From Zygnema cylindricum (Eukaryota; Streptophyta; Zygnematophyceae; Zygnematales; Zygnemataceae): 64,000 nt of DNA. Below the pieces are notes generated by a model, which saw nothing but the letters and a program-made list of their open reading frames with translations, did no database searches and was not told the DNA's origin. Position 1 is the first letter of the stretch. Each line of letters starts with the position of its first letter. The stretch is from assembly GCA_037447655.1 (NCBI GenBank), contig JBBHKE010003448.1:350887-414886 (forward strand). The letters are read 5' to 3'. The position numbers were made by a program, and so were the translations under genes. Shown here piece after piece: positions 20,042 through 32,035 of the stretch.

Positions 20042-21000
20042 GTGTTTGACCAGAATAATATCTTGCTTTGCTAAGTCATAGACTCTATATCCCTTGATAT
20101 CCTCATTATATCCTACAAAGTATCCAGGTTTGCTCTTAGCATCTAGTTTCCAGTTTTTCTTATCCGTATCAAGACAGTAAACTTGGCTACCTAGTACTTT
20201 AAGGTGTGAGATATCAAGTTTCCTTCCAACCCATCTGTCATAAGGTGTCATTCCCTTTATGGCTGAGGTAAGGACTTTATTCTTAATATAGTTGGCATAG
20301 TTCATGGCTTGTGCCCAAAATTTCTTTCCTATTTTCTTGTCAGCGAACATACTTCATACTCTATCTCCTAGTGTCCGGTTCAATATTTTAGTTACCCTAT
20401 TTTATTCTAGGTTATATGGTACAATTTTCTGTTGCTAAACTCCCTAATCTCTCAGGTATTCCTCAAACTGGTAAGAGGTATAATCTCCCCCATTATCACT
20501 CCTTATTCTCTAAATGGTGTTTCCATGCAACTTCTCACTCCATGCTTTATATTCTTTGAAGTAAGTTGGTGTTTCACACTTTGTTTTTAGGAAGTGGACT
20601 TTGGAGTACCTAGACCAGTCAACAGTTATTGTTAACATAAACCTCTTCTCTCCAATCGAAGGTATTCTTGCAGGTCCCTGGATATCTGTGTGGACTAGAT
20701 CTAGTAACTTTTCCCCCTTTTAAGTGGCGGCTTTGGGAAAAGGAAGTTTGTGAGCTTTTCCTTCAGCACATCCACTACAATTATTCACCATTTCATTATC
20801 ACCAAACTGAATGCCTTCTACTACACCAAGCTTTTTCTCAACCTATCAAAATGCACATGCCCCAACCCCGTATGCCAAATCATCATTTTTGGAACACCAG
20901 GTTAAGCCTAAACATGTCTTAGCTACCCTTATCTGACGTGAAGAAGACTTCATCCCAATACTTGGCTATAAAGACTCCCTTTCTAGTGAAGGTATCAAAC
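20042..21000 (-). pseudogene. Element C integrase pseudogene
   Basis: Minus strand. The core with SDNGGDY (about 20480; E to D at the last motif residue) is followed by the C-terminal part ADKKIGKKFWAQAMNYANYIKN...SHLKVLGSQVYCLD...GYRVYDLAKQDIILVKHLF, cut at the D target site. The upstream HHCC region (about 20740-20900) is frameshifted. Continues at 7745 on the other side of D. Confidence 0.85.
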
Positions 21001-21399
21001 TCTTTGTCATCTAAAACACATGTAGAGACAAGATTTATGTTCAGCTAAGGAATGTAGAGTACATCTGAGAATGTGAGTATAGAAGTCTTACCCTCCACTA
21101 AGACTTTCAGATCTACTGACCCTTCTAGATCTGTAGTAACCACTCTCCCATCCCCATACTTTATCTCTAAAGTAGGGATCTTTTTAAGCTTAGTGAAAAG
21201 TTGCTTATCACGACACATATGCATGGATGCACCTGAGTCGATGATCCATCCTTCCTGTGGAGCTTCCCAAATTGCTTGAAGAGCACATTTCTGTCTCCAA
21301 GGGATCTCTTTCTCCTCCAGACTCTCGTCAAGAAGAAGCTCCCCATCCTCCTCTGAGGACTCGTCCTCGGTTTCTCCAGTCACATTTGTGACCACAAGT
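21001..21399 (-). pseudogene. Element C protease region
   Basis: Acidic stretch (ETEDESSEEDGELLLDESLEEKEIP), then QKCALQAIWEAPQEGWIIDSGASMHMC (D-S-G intact, about 21215-21250), the flap region (KIPTLEIKYGDGRVVTTDLEG) and SILTFSDVLYIP. One open frame of 116 codons; the downstream part is frameshifted. Confidence 0.87.
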
Positions 21400-22380
21400 G
21401 CCTTTTTAATTCCTACGGAAGAACCCCCTCCAGAGTATTCTTGGAGCCTCAGCTCCTACAGCTTGACACATTCCGCGATAAAGTGTCCTTGCTTTTTGCA
21501 AAAATGACAAACCCCCTTTGGGAGCCTCGGTCCTATAGAATGATTTCTTTCCCTTTTTTACGATTTCTTCGGATTCTTCCCCCATCGGTCCCCTCCTGCA
21601 GCTAGAGCTTGAATGAACTTTCCTCCTCTCCTAATCTCCATGGTGTTTTTTCCTGGAAAAGTATCATCCGGACACTTGTATTCCACTTCCATGAATTGTT
21701 AGTCATTTTCTTGTATCGGTACACTATGTTCTCGTACTCGTCTGGTAACTTCATGATGAGAGTGTTAACTTTCATCTTCATTGTATCTGTCCACGCGGCA
21801 CTTTCCATCTCCATAAACAAACAGGAAAGATCATTACAATAATCTAACATCTTTCCTCTTTTGTAAGTGTAACTCACTTCCTTCTGCTCATCCAATTTGA
21901 GCTATTGAATAGTTCCTACTCTATAGATCTCCACCAAACTCACCCACAACTCCTCGGCCTTGTAAATGTGAAGGTAAAGGGTGGCCAAAGCTTGAGTGAG
22001 ATGTCTTAGAATGAAGTTCTTGGCAGCCATGTTTATGTCTTCCCACATTTGAGTATCGTTTATCACGGTCTTCACAATCGCCTCTCCCAGTGTCATGTCA
22101 ATAGGAGTGAGGGGTGTCTCCTTCCCTTTCCCCTTTCGAACACAGTGTTATTTGTATCATCTGCCTCCTCCTTTGAAGCAGTCGCTGCTGTAGGAAAAAT
22201 TACTCCAAATCCTGGTGGAGTTCTCAAAGGTGGACGTTTCACTTGTCCACTGACGATACCCCAGTATCGTTTTTCACACAAAGCTCCCATCATCATGGCT
22301 TCCCAACAGATGAACCCAGATCCATTGAAAGTGGGCACCCTAGAGGGTGGGCCCATAACCTGCAATTATGTGTCCTCCAT
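21400..22380 (-). pseudogene. Element C gag pseudogene
   Basis: ATG 22380 in the LTR is followed four codons later by TAA. QVMGPPSRVPTFNGSGFICWEA then starts at the PBS (22360-22348). Frameshifts near 22100 and 21900 split the core; the CCHC knuckle CHFCKKQGHFIAEC (about 21478-21520) keeps its ligands. Closest to A and M gag. Confidence 0.85.
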
Positions 22381-22827
22381 TGGACTGCAAAATTTAGGAA
22401 GCCTCTAGATAGTTTTTAACTAACCCACTTCAAGCAACAACCACTATTGCCCAAGAAAGTAAACTCACAATATGACCGCATCCGTATGTAGCATGGACTC
22501 CTCTGAGTCTGTAGAAAAAAGAATCACTGAAACGGCCAACCAGCTGATAAGTTATGGGGTGGCAAAGATGCTTATTATATACAAACCCTCAACATGAGAG
22601 GTGAGTATATCTCAAAAACACTAATTCCTAATTCTCTCTTATAGCTCCTATCTACTAAAGTACGGACCAATCATATTACTATACCGTACCTAAAAGTACT
22701 ACTGTCAGTTTACCTTTTGTACGACCAATGTACGTCAAGACTATTACATGGACGCGTGCCCTCGTTTTACTCGTCCGTAGATTCCTCGGAATTCGCGTGA
22801 TCTTTCCACGTGGCGCCAGGTCATGCA
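22361..22827 (-). repeat. 5' LTR of element C, left part
   Basis: Leader-proximal half of the C 5' LTR (minus orientation ends TTGCA at 22361). Contains the leader hairpins (about 22480-22515), GTAC cluster (about 22655-22735) and a G-box CCACGTGG (about 22806). It is broken by F at ATGCA (22823-22827) and resumes at 33169. Confidence 0.9.
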
Positions 22828-24010
22828 TGTTGATATTTGAGTATCTTCTAGGTTTCTATTATGATGGGAAAAAGGTATAGGGTAGTCTGCCTCCAACTCC
22901 CTTCTCGAAGGCCCCATAGTTTTTGTAGTCACTGAAGGCAGGGTAAGAAGATAGAGCCATGTTTGTCTAAAGCTTTAAAGAGAGACATCTAACAGAAAAC
23001 CAATAGGTTTACCAAAATTGTTAACGGACCCATGAACTGATCTTAGTATCTATGGTCCGTCAGAGTAGCCATTAGCTTTTTCCGTTAGGTGTAAGACCAG
23101 TACTACGGTGTATGAGGTTTGATAAATATGTATATAGTTACACGTAGACTAATTCGTTTAACGAGGAATAATTACATAGTGCATGGATACAGTTTTAGAT
23201 AGTACGGAGTACGGTTTCAAAGTATTTTATGAAACGAATATCGCGCATTTGTTTCGACCGCGAAACAAATACTGCGCGTCTAATTTCAACACCTAGATTT
23301 ATAGCCGGTTTTGATCGGACAGCCACAATAAGCACCGCGATCACGAAAGAGGTATTTTTGGCTTTTTACGATCATCGCCACGACAGATGACACGTGGCGT
23401 GATGACATTGGATTTCGACAACTCTGGAGATTACGAGACCAAATCCCGATCTGACACGTGTCGACATTTTGGTCATGTTGTACGATGGCCATACAGAAAG
23501 TACATCCGCACCAGTACTTTTTTGTACAACATAGTAATTTGATTGGTGTCGTACGTCAATAGATAAAGTTTTAGAGAGGGAATAGGACTTAGAAAATTTA
23601 GTAGTTAGTAGCCTCTTTTCTGAGAGAGCTCCTGTACAAAAGGTCATCTTTGACCATTCACAACTATCAATTTACTTAACCATTTTTAGTAATTCTTTTT
23701 GCTACGGACTCAGGGTAATTCATGCTACACAAGTGTGTAGTCGGTCAGAGTTTTTGCTTGCCATGGTGGCTGCCTTTCTAAGGGAAAGTCAAAGTGGGTG
23801 AAAGTGTCCAAAACTCATATTCTACCTTTGCATTCTATGGTGGAACTGAGCACACATAAAGTCTTATTTCACAGGGGTGAAGTTATAACGGGTTCTGTGA
23901 TTGTGAAGGGGTCAATCATTTGGGTTTATATTACCTTGGAATCGGCACTATCTAGATTAGCTTTTTTTGGATCTGCGATTTCTGTGGGCAATGGAGCACC
24001 CAGAGTTTCA
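22828..24010 (+). repeat. 5' LTR of element F
   Basis: 1183 bp, TGTTGATATTTGAG...GAGTTTCA. Hairpin module 22881-22962, antisense tRNA-like module 23020-23100, inverted repeat CGCGCATTTGTTTCG/CGAAACAAATACTGCGCG (23242-23278), G-box ACACGTGG (about 23390), GTAC cluster (about 23478-23560), TGTACAAAAGGTCATCTTTGACC core (about 23632-23655), and gag ATG 23991. Confidence 0.92.
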
Positions 24011-25110
24011 GATTATGGGCCCACCATCTAGGATGCCTATGTTTGATGGATCAAACTTCAATTATTCGGGATTTATAATGGAGGAATTACTTTTCGAGAA
24101 ACATTTATGGGGATTTTTTTCGGGACAAGTGAGATGTCCGATACCTGGCTTTGGAGGAGCTTACTATAGAGAATCATCTAAGGCTGCCCATAATATCAAC
24201 TGAAGTTCAGATGCAATGGAAGGTGAAGGGAAAACCCTTGTCGTGGATGGGGAACTGGGGGAGAAGGAAAAAGGGACACTTATTGTGAGGGGAGCTAGGC
24301 TCTTAGCTATTGTACCACTTGTAGGGATTAAAACTGAAGAAAATGACAAAAAAATATGGGAATACAAAAACACTATAGCAAAGCATCTCATACTTAGAAA
24401 TGTGTCTAAGTGAATAGCTATCACTCTTACAAATTAACGAAGTCCTTAGAGATATGGGAAGCAATAAGTCAGATTTATAAGAGTGAGACTATTGAGAGGC
24501 AGCAGTTAGTAAAATTAGAAATAGATGCCAATGTCTATAAAGGCGGTAGCACGATAGAGTTTTGCAATGATATTGATGCGCTATATGTTGAGCTTGCAAC
24601 TACGGGATATGTAAAATCTGAGGAGAAGAAGATTAATACACTACTTATGAAACTCCTAGATGAGTACAAAAACATCATTTGTCGTATGTAGGCAATGGAT
24701 GGCTCCTCATGGACTTCGAGCTTTACCATGGGGATAATTCTTGTGAGGGAAAGCACTTTGGAGCTTCGTAGGGGAAGTGACAGAGTGATTGCATTTACAG
24801 CTGGTGGTGATTGGCGCAAGCGTGATGAGACGAAGGGCAGTGACGAGCGGAAGCGTGATGAGAGGAAGAAAGACAAAGGTAAACCTTATCGGAACTTTGG
24901 TAGAAAGAGAGGGAGAGGAAAAGAAACGAGAGCTTTGAAATAGGGGGTTTGCTTCTTTTGTAGGGAACCCGGTCATTATATAGAGGAATGCCCTTGTTTG
25001 GAAGAACTTAGAAGTTGGAATGTGGATGAGGAGGAAGAAGGGGAAAGGGATAAAGAGGATGAAGATATGTTGGAGCTTCTCCGCATCAGTAGTATGGGAA
25101 AGAGAGAAAA
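23991..25110 (+). pseudogene. Element F gag
   Basis: ATG 23991 in the LTR; frame MEHPEFQIMGPPSRMPMFDG passes through the PBS without a stop. The Gag core continues in several frames (LRNVSK, stop at 24411; FCNDIDALYVELATTGY about 24560; VRESTLELRRGSDR about 24745; a charged RKRDE-rich run about 24815-24930). The CCHC knuckle CFFCREPGHYIEEC (about 24952-24993) is intact, followed by an acidic segment and KQQCAFGG (about 25130). Confidence 0.85.
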
Positions 25111-25820
25111 GCACACATAAATTCCACGTAAACAACAATGTGCTTTTGGAGGTAAAACGAAAGTAAAGGGAAGGGAGGTACTTGAGGGAGTTAGACATGA
25201 CAAGAATGTCAAGGAGTGTAGAAAGTATGACTTAGAAATGAGAAAGTCTGATCTAGGATCCATAATTGAAAAAGGGAAAAATAAAAATAATGGGGATAAT
25301 TTTATAAATATCTTGGAAACCGAAAAGTGGTGGGAAAGGGAGACTTCAACGGATTCAAAGTAAAAGGGAGGAGTGAAAATAGAAGGGGCTTTAACGGATA
25401 AGGGAGAAGGAGAATATTTAATGAAAGGTTTAGGGGAGGAGAAATATTTATTGGGAATAAATTTAAATGGAGAGAGTGAGAAAAGTTTAATTTTTGGGGG
25501 TAATGGGTATGACATCTCTGAAGGGAGTGATGGTATTTAGGAAGGTATGCCTATAAAAGGGTTAGCACCTAGGTGTGTGCTGCAGATTGGAGATGGGGTT
25601 GGCTGGTTGAATTGCAAGAGGGAAATTGGGTTTAGTGTGGATGGAAAAGAGATGAGGTGGATAAAATCTTTGCTCGAATTTATGAAAAGTGGGATGCTAA
25701 ATAAAATGTGTGATGCAATTATTATTGTGGTTCATCTAAAACAGTGTTTCAAATGCGAGAGTATTTTCTTAAAGTTTTATAAAAAGAAAAGGAAAAGAAA
25801 TAAAAAGAGAAGGAGGGAGT
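25111..25820 (+). pseudogene. Element F: degenerate RT-end/RNase H remnant fused to gag
   Basis: Continues from gag (KQQCAFGGKTKVKGRE...) through about 90 residues I do not recognise into MKGLGEEKYLLGI, GGNGYDISEGSDGI, VLQIGDGVGWLNCKREIGF, RWIKSLLEFMKSGMLNKMCD and IFLKFYKKK. These match, in order, the RT-end and RNase H signposts of autonomous copies. The RNase H Trp-Ser-Asp context is altered and the catalytic Glu segment is missing, as in B. Stops at about 25360 and 25540. Cut by G at GGAGT (25816-25820). Confidence 0.75.
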
Positions 25821-26818
25821 TGTTGTTCTATAACCACAGTTGCAGGTGGAAGTCCACCAGTAGTAGTGTATGTAGACATAGACTTCAGCAAAAGCTACCA
25901 GAAATCCTATCAAACAACCAACTTTGATATAACACAAAAAGTGCTCACATTTTCCAAATATCACCAAATTCCACAATAATACAGTATCACATGCAGTCTG
26001 CCCATTCCCAAAATTGCAGCCCAATTGAACCAGTATACCATAAGATACAACACTTGGAAGTTTCCCAAAAACTGTCCTTTAGAGAGTTAGATCTCAATAC
26101 TAGCTACTTACAATTTTGGCTAAGTCCTAACTTTATACTCACATAGAGTATCTACAGAAAACTAACTTATCCGATGTCTACACCAGGAACAGCAGTACTG
26201 TACTACACTACGACAAGGTACCGAATCAGTACACTATTTGTACTGTGAGTACGTCCAAACCCAATTCGACTACTAAACAAAAAATATACTTAGTGGAACA
26301 CTACATTCTAATTCGCTAAGTAAAAACTACTGTGTTTCAGATATGCAAATAAATTCCCGTATAGTAGTGATTAGGGTGCTTAGCCAGCAGTGGATGCTAG
26401 CGTCCAGCTGACTGTTGATCAAGTGCTCCAAGTCACCTGAGATCATACAAAGTGATGAGTCATTTATGGTCCCACGTGAATCTCGTCCGTTCACTCGATT
26501 CGCATCTACGGTCGTCGTTGAATGTTGTACCACTATCTTTGCGGACAATCGGTTGAGTCTCCGTACGTCCGATTCTTCAACAGTATTCGTTTGATGTGTG
26601 ACGTGTGGTAAAGTGTGTCGGCGCTTTCCCAAAAAACCTGTATGATGTATATTTTCTGACGCGTGTCCTTGCAAAACTACAATACACTTCAAAAGTACTA
26701 CTGCTACTGTCACACTAAATGAGGTAAGTATTACAACTTATCTAGACCAAAATATTCTAAGTACTTGGTCTCTCCTCACAGCTCTGTTTAGTGAGTATTT
26801 AGATTTCTTATTTCAACA
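25821..26818 (-). repeat. 3' LTR of element G
   Basis: 998 bp; TGTTGAAATAAG...GAACAACA in element orientation. Near-identical to 30971-31968 with a handful of changes concentrated in the gag-start end. No tRNA-like module seen. ATG copy at about 25879. Confidence 0.93.
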
Positions 26819-26841
26819 CTCCCCTAAATCTTTAGACTCGC

Positions 26842-27629
26842 TTACTCACTTAACCCAACAGACTCTCTGCAATACTTCAACTTAGGAGCTGGAAGAGCTT
26901 TAGTCATCATATCAGCCACCATCTTTTCATCCGGTAAATAACTCATTTTTATCACTCTTGCAAGCACATTTTCTCTCACAAAGTGTAGTCTGACATCCAT
27001 GTGTTTGCTTTTAAAATGATGACTAGGGTTAGAGGCAATGGCAATTGCTGCCTGGTTGTCACACCAGATAACCTGAGGACCGGTTTGCATATACCCAAGT
27101 TCCTGCAAAGTGGCCTTAACCCATAGGAGTTCCTTGAGGGCAGAACTGGCTGCCATATATTCCGACTCCATCGTGGACTGAGCCGTGACCTTCTGTAATT
27201 TGCTGCTCCAGCAGCAAGTTCCATTCCCAATTTTCAGAACGAAACCGGTTGTTGATTTCCGGCTTGGCATATCTCCATAGCTGGCATCGCTCCAAGTCTG
27301 TAATTTTACCTCTCCTCCTCCGAGTATAAGCTTGAGGTTTTGATCTCAGAACCCTTTTTTGCTTCCCAATCTGCTCTTTGAGGATTATGAAGACTCCTAC
27401 TCAGGACTCCCTCAGCTACAGCAATATCAGGTCTCGTACAATTCAGAAAATAAAAAAAACTCCCCACTACCTGTGTGTATGGCTTTGTAGCCATAAAATC
27501 TCCCTCCCTTGACTTTAAGCTTTCAGTAACCATTTTGCCCGAGTTTGATTCACTCCCCTTGAGCTTCTGTCTAAATTCCATGGGAGTTACAGATCCCTTC
27601 ACATCCTTCATCTCAAATTTTTCCAACAT
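26842..27629 (-). pseudogene. Element G RT end and RNase H
   Basis: LEKFEMKDVKGSVTPMEF...NCTRPDIAVAEGVLSRSLHNPQRADWEA (27629-27360), then a frameshift near 27320, then MPSRKSTTGFVLKIGNGTCCWSSKLQKVTAQSTMESEYMA...WCDNQAAIAI...MTKALPAPKLKYC...GLSE (27270-26842). The second half is intact and keeps the Glu and Asp catalytic residues. Confidence 0.9.
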
Positions 27630-27641
27630 GTTCCTTACAGC

Positions 27642-28500
27642 TTAGTTGTGGGTTAGCATAATCAATCTGTTATTTCTATCCCTTTCAACTTGTATGCCAA
27701 AGATATATCTAGCCTCAACTAGGTCTTTCATTTCAAACCTAGACCTCAAAACTGCTTTAATACGATTTATTTCATTTATGGATTTACTTATTAGTAAAAA
27801 ATCATCCACATATACAGCGATATAAAGAATCCCATCCTCCCTTTGTAAGACATAGACTGAATGGTCTGAACTAATTCTTTTGAATCCTATACTAGTCAAA
27901 AATTCATCTAACTTTAAATTACATTGTCTATGGGCTTGTTTCAGCCCATACCGAGATTTTATCAGTCAACAGACTAACTTTTCTTTCCTTTTTCCCTTAT
28001 ACATTTTATATTGCTGCATATAAGTAGTTTCTTCTAACTCTCCATGCAAAAAGGTTGCCTTAACATCTATTTGATGTATTTCCATGTTTTCTATAGCAGC
28101 TAAACTGAACAAAAGTTTGACAGTAGGAAATCTGACGACTGGGGAGAAGGTTTTCTCAAAGTCAATACCTTCTTTCTGGTTGTAACCTTTGGCCACAAGT
28201 CTGGCCTTATACCTTTCAATAGTGTTGTCCAGATTCAATTTGACTTTGAAGACCCACTTGCTTCCAAAGGCTTTCCTCCCCGGAGGCAGTCCACCAGCTC
28301 CCATGTCTGTGCCTCCATAATCGACTTCATCTCATCGTTGGCCGCCTCAATCCAGTGGTTTCTCTCCGGTGATGAGAAGGCCTCTTTGATGGTCATAGGC
28401 TCCCTTGATGCTGTAGAAAAAGCAAAGTGAGAACCGATTTGCAAACGACTGCTAGATCTTCTTCCCCCCGGAAATTTTGAGGTAGAAATGGTTGGCAATC
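27642..28500 (-). pseudogene. Element G reverse transcriptase
   Basis: [37 protein letters not shown] (about 28260-28150), [12 protein letters not shown] (catalytic Asp kept, about 28065), YVDDFLLIS (about 27815), MKDLVEARYIFGIQ. Frameshift near 28290 (linker ...RGGKPLEAS) and stops between about 27900 and 27965. Confidence 0.88.
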
Positions 28501-30000
28501 TCTGATTTCGTGGTGTTGAAACTGCTGCAGGATCCGAAGGTGTAGCAACTGGTCCTCCGGAGTTTGATGCAATGGAGAAGCAACCGTAGCAGGAACAAGC
28601 GGTGTAGTAGCAGAAGGTGTTATGGGAGGGGGTTGCACCGGAAAATACACTTGATGTTGATGGTGAAAGATGACATACTCATGTTTCTTCTTTTTTGTCG
28701 CCTTATCTGTGACTTTGAACAGATCAGCCGAATCCTGTTCATCTTTTATCTGAGTGTTCCGAGACACAAAGATTTTTTGTTTATCTAAGATATACACTCT
28801 ATACCCCTTTGCATTATCATCATACCCCAAGAGAATTTTTGCTAAGCCTTTGGCTTCCATTTTCCACTTATCTGGGGAGTTATCTAAAATATAGCATTTA
28901 CTCCCAAACACTTTAGAGTGACTAACATCTAGTACTTTTCCTGTCCACAGCTCATAAGGTGTAGTGCTGACAGATTTGGATGCTACTCTATTCTTTATAT
29001 AGACCGCGCAGTTTATTGCTTCAGCCTAGAATTTCAGATCTACACCTTTGTCTCTAAGCATAGACCTAGCAACCTCTGTTACTGTCCTGTTTAATCTTTC
29101 AAAAACTCCATTCTGCTGAGAAGTATATGGAACTCTCAGATTGTGACTTATACCTTCATCAAGTAGAAATTGCTTAAATTCGTTAGAGGTGTATTCACCT
29201 CCATTATCCGATCTCAACGCCAAGATTGGTACTCTGTGTAGTTTCTCAGCCCAGACTTTATAGTGCTTAAAGTGAGTGAACACTTCACTCTTGTTCCTCA
29301 TAAAGTAGACTTTTGTGTACCTGGAGAAATCATCAGTGAAAGTGACCATGTACTGTACTCCTCCAGCCGACTGTAATTGGGATGGCCCGAGGACATCCGA
29401 ATGAACGAGCTGTAAAACTTTTGTAGATCTGTTTTCCGATTCCTGTGGGAATGGCAATTTATGAATTTTGCCTAGTGAGCAGCCATCCCACGTTTTTACA
29501 GGCTGAGATGTGAGAGAAACATCCTTAACTTTCCCAGCATTCACCATTTTTCTCAAACTTTCATAATTGATATGTCCTAACCTCTTATGCCATAACTCAT
29601 TCTCAGATGACACAGTGGAATACAAAACATCTTTTTCTTTGCATTCAGCCATGTCCATCCTGTACATCTTACTGGCATCCCTTGTTCCTGTTACTGCTAT
29701 TTTTCCTAGCTTACTAACAACCTCTCTCCCCCCTTTAAGGGTGACCTCAAATCCCTTACTCTCTACTAAAGACGTAGAAAAGAGATTCTTTTTAAAATTT
29801 GTAACATGTAAGACATAGTGGAGAGTTCTTTCTACAGACTTTCCCCCCACATCTACCATTAGAGATACATCCCCCTTTGCCGATGATTGGACACTCATGC
29901 CACATGCATAGTAGATATTTGTCGGAGGTGTATGCTTTAAATTTGTAAAAACAGCTTTGTCCCAGCACATGTGGGCCGATGCCCGATGTCCATGATCCAT
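28501..30000 (-). pseudogene. Element G integrase with C-terminal linker
   Basis: A 324-codon open stretch (30000-29026) has the HHCC part (ELWHKRLGHINY...WDGCSLGK; the first Cys is replaced by Trp), HSD (about 29400), SDNGGEY (about 29205) and FERLNRT (catalytic Glu kept). A TGG-to-TAG change at about 29027 (KF*AEA) ends it. The rest (VFGSKCYILDNSPDKW...) continues from 28911 to the linker at about 28500. Confidence 0.88.
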
Positions 30001-31029
30001 CCACCGTCTTGAGGACCCTCCATTGCTGCCGCTATAGCAAATAACTCCTCATCCTCTTCATCATTGAAGATCAGAGATGAATCTACATCATCTGCAAAGG
30101 CTGAAAAAAGGGCATTCCCTCGTGATGGATTGCCAAAAAAGCCTTGGTGAAACTGGCTTTGTTGCCATCCGGGCCTGTATAAACTAGTTTCATTTGCCTT
30201 TTTCAGTTTTGGACAGTACCAATAACCATGTCCCCTCTCAGAACAATAAAAACAAGCGTTAGAACACTGTTTATTTGGCCTTTGACTGCCCTGATTAAAT
30301 TGCGTATGATTATGATTAAACTGGTTTTGAGTCTGGTTAAATTGGTTTCTGTTCTGATTAAACTCATTTTTTTCCTTTAAAGTCTGTACTAAAAGCCTCT
30401 ACTTTCTTTTCACCATCAAGGACTTTACTTGTAGATTCTTCCTCTAGTATAAGATTGTAAGCTAACTGAAAAGTCCAACTAGACTTACTATGCCCTTTCA
30501 AAGCTGCGAACACTCCCTTCATATGACAGGGGAGACCTCTAATAAGTAAAGCAGCTTGCTAGAACTTTGGAAAAGTTCCACCAACTAAAGAGTGTGCATC
30601 AATGAGTTCCCTAAACTTATCACAATACTCGGTCATAGATCCCCCCGAGTATTTGTAGTCCCAGATCCGGCCAGCCACCAGAAGCTCCTCCTGGACGTTC
30701 GCCTTTTCGTGGGAATTTTTCAGTGAAGTCCAAATCTCGCTCGCCTTTTTCATCTTGAGCCGAGACATAACCAGACTCTCTGAGATACAAAGAATCAAAT
30801 TGTTGCGAGCGAGAGAGTTTTTCTTAGCCCAGCTCGGATCCGTTTCTGCAAGAGATCCATCCAAGACCCCTATCAAGTTAGTAGTTTCAAAAGATGATTC
30901 AACCATAGCTGCCCAGTATGCATACTTCAGGCTGTTGAAGACACGAATTCCGGAGGAAAGGCCCATAACCTGTTGTTCTACAACCAAAGTTGCAGGTGGA
31001 GGTCCACCAATAGTAGTGGATGTAGACAT
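30001..31029 (-). pseudogene. Element G gag and protease
   Basis: ATG 31029 in the LTR; VVEQQVMGLSSGIRVF crosses the PBS. The Gag core is open to TAG at about 30557 (CAG in relatives). The CCHC knuckle CFYCSERGHGYWYC (about 30222-30262) is intact. The protease motif is split by a frameshift within DTGASAHMC near 29985-30000. Confidence 0.88.
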
Positions 31030-31968
31030 AGACTTCAACAAAAGCTACCAGAAATCCTATCATACAACCAACTTTGATATAACACAAAATGTGCTCACAA
31101 TTTCCAAATATCACCAAATTCCATTATAACAGAGTATCACATGTAGTGCGCCAATTCCTAAAATTGCAGCCCAATTGAACAAGTATTCCATAAGATACAA
31201 CACTTGGAAGTTTCCCAAAAACTGTCCTTTAGAGAGTTAGATCTCAATACTAGCTACTTACAATTTTGGCTAAGTCCTAACTTTATACTCACATAGAGTA
31301 TCTACAGAAAACTAACTTATCCGATGTCTACACCAGGAACAGCAGTACTGTACTACACTACGACAAGGTACCGAATCAGTACACTATTTGTACTGTGAGT
31401 ACGTCTAAACCCAATTTGACTACTAAACAAAAAATTTACTTAGTGGAACACTACATTCTAATTCGCTAAGTAAAAACTACTGTGTTTTAGATATGCAAAT
31501 AGATTCCCGTATAGTAGTGTTGCGGGTGCTTAGTCAGCAGTGGATGCTAGCGTCCAGCTGACTGTTGATCAAGTGCTCCAAGTCACCTGCGGTCGTACAA
31601 AGTGATGAGTCATTTATGGTCCCACGTGAATCTCGTCCGTTCACTCGATTCGCATCTACGGTCGTCGTTGAATGTTGTACCACTATCTTCTGGGACATTC
31701 GGTTGAGTCTCCGTCCGTCCGATTCTTCAACGGTATTCGTTCGATGTGTGACGCGTGGTAAAGTGTGTTGGCGCTTTCCTATAAAACCCATATGATGTTT
31801 ATTTTCTGACGCGTGTCCCTACAAAAGTACAATACACTTCAAAAGTACTACTGCTACTCTCACACTAAATGAGGTAAGTATTACAACTTATCTAGACCAA
31901 AATATTCTAAGTATTTGGTCTCTTCTCACAGCTGTGTTTAGTGAGTATAAAGATTTCTTATTTCAATA
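30971..31968 (-). repeat. 5' LTR of element G
   Basis: 998 bp; its outer end is decayed (TTTCAATA at 31961-31968 for TTTCAACA). Flanked by the PBS on the inner side. Gag ATG at 31029. Confidence 0.93.
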
Positions 31969-31973
31969 GGAGA

Positions 31974-32035
31974 AAGAGTGTTTGTTTATTTGTGTAAGGG
32001 AGTCGAAATGAAAACATACTTGAAAATAAGGGGAG
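31974..32035 (+). other. Element F tail with polypurine tract
   Basis: Sixty-two bases between G and the F 3' LTR, ending GAAAATAAGGGGAG (32022-32035), the polypurine tract that would prime plus-strand DNA. Matches the same tract before LTRs of I, L and (reversed) M. Confidence 0.8.

Larger units (their letters stand above)
25821..31968 (-). mobile_element. Copia element G
   Basis: Complete minus-strand element of 6148 bp. LTRs are 25821-26818 (3') and 30971-31968 (5'), both 998 bp. Flanks GGAGT (25816-25820) and GGAGA (31969-31973) are a TSD with one change. PBS GGTTATGGGCCTTTC (30970-30956); PPT AAAGATTTAGGGGAG (26833-26819). Gag class MSTSTT...VVEQQVMGLSS shared with D and E. Several stops and frameshifts, so it is older than E. 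Confidence 0.94.

Noticed and set aside
24707-25515. Long minus-strand Ser/Leu-rich frames
   Set aside because: Antisense of the charged gag repeats of F; composition is explained by purine-rich coding on the other strand.
25749-26024. Open frame on the minus strand across the F/G junction
   Set aside because: It runs from the G LTR into F sequence and crosses a TSD; no similarity to Gag beyond the LTR-encoded start.
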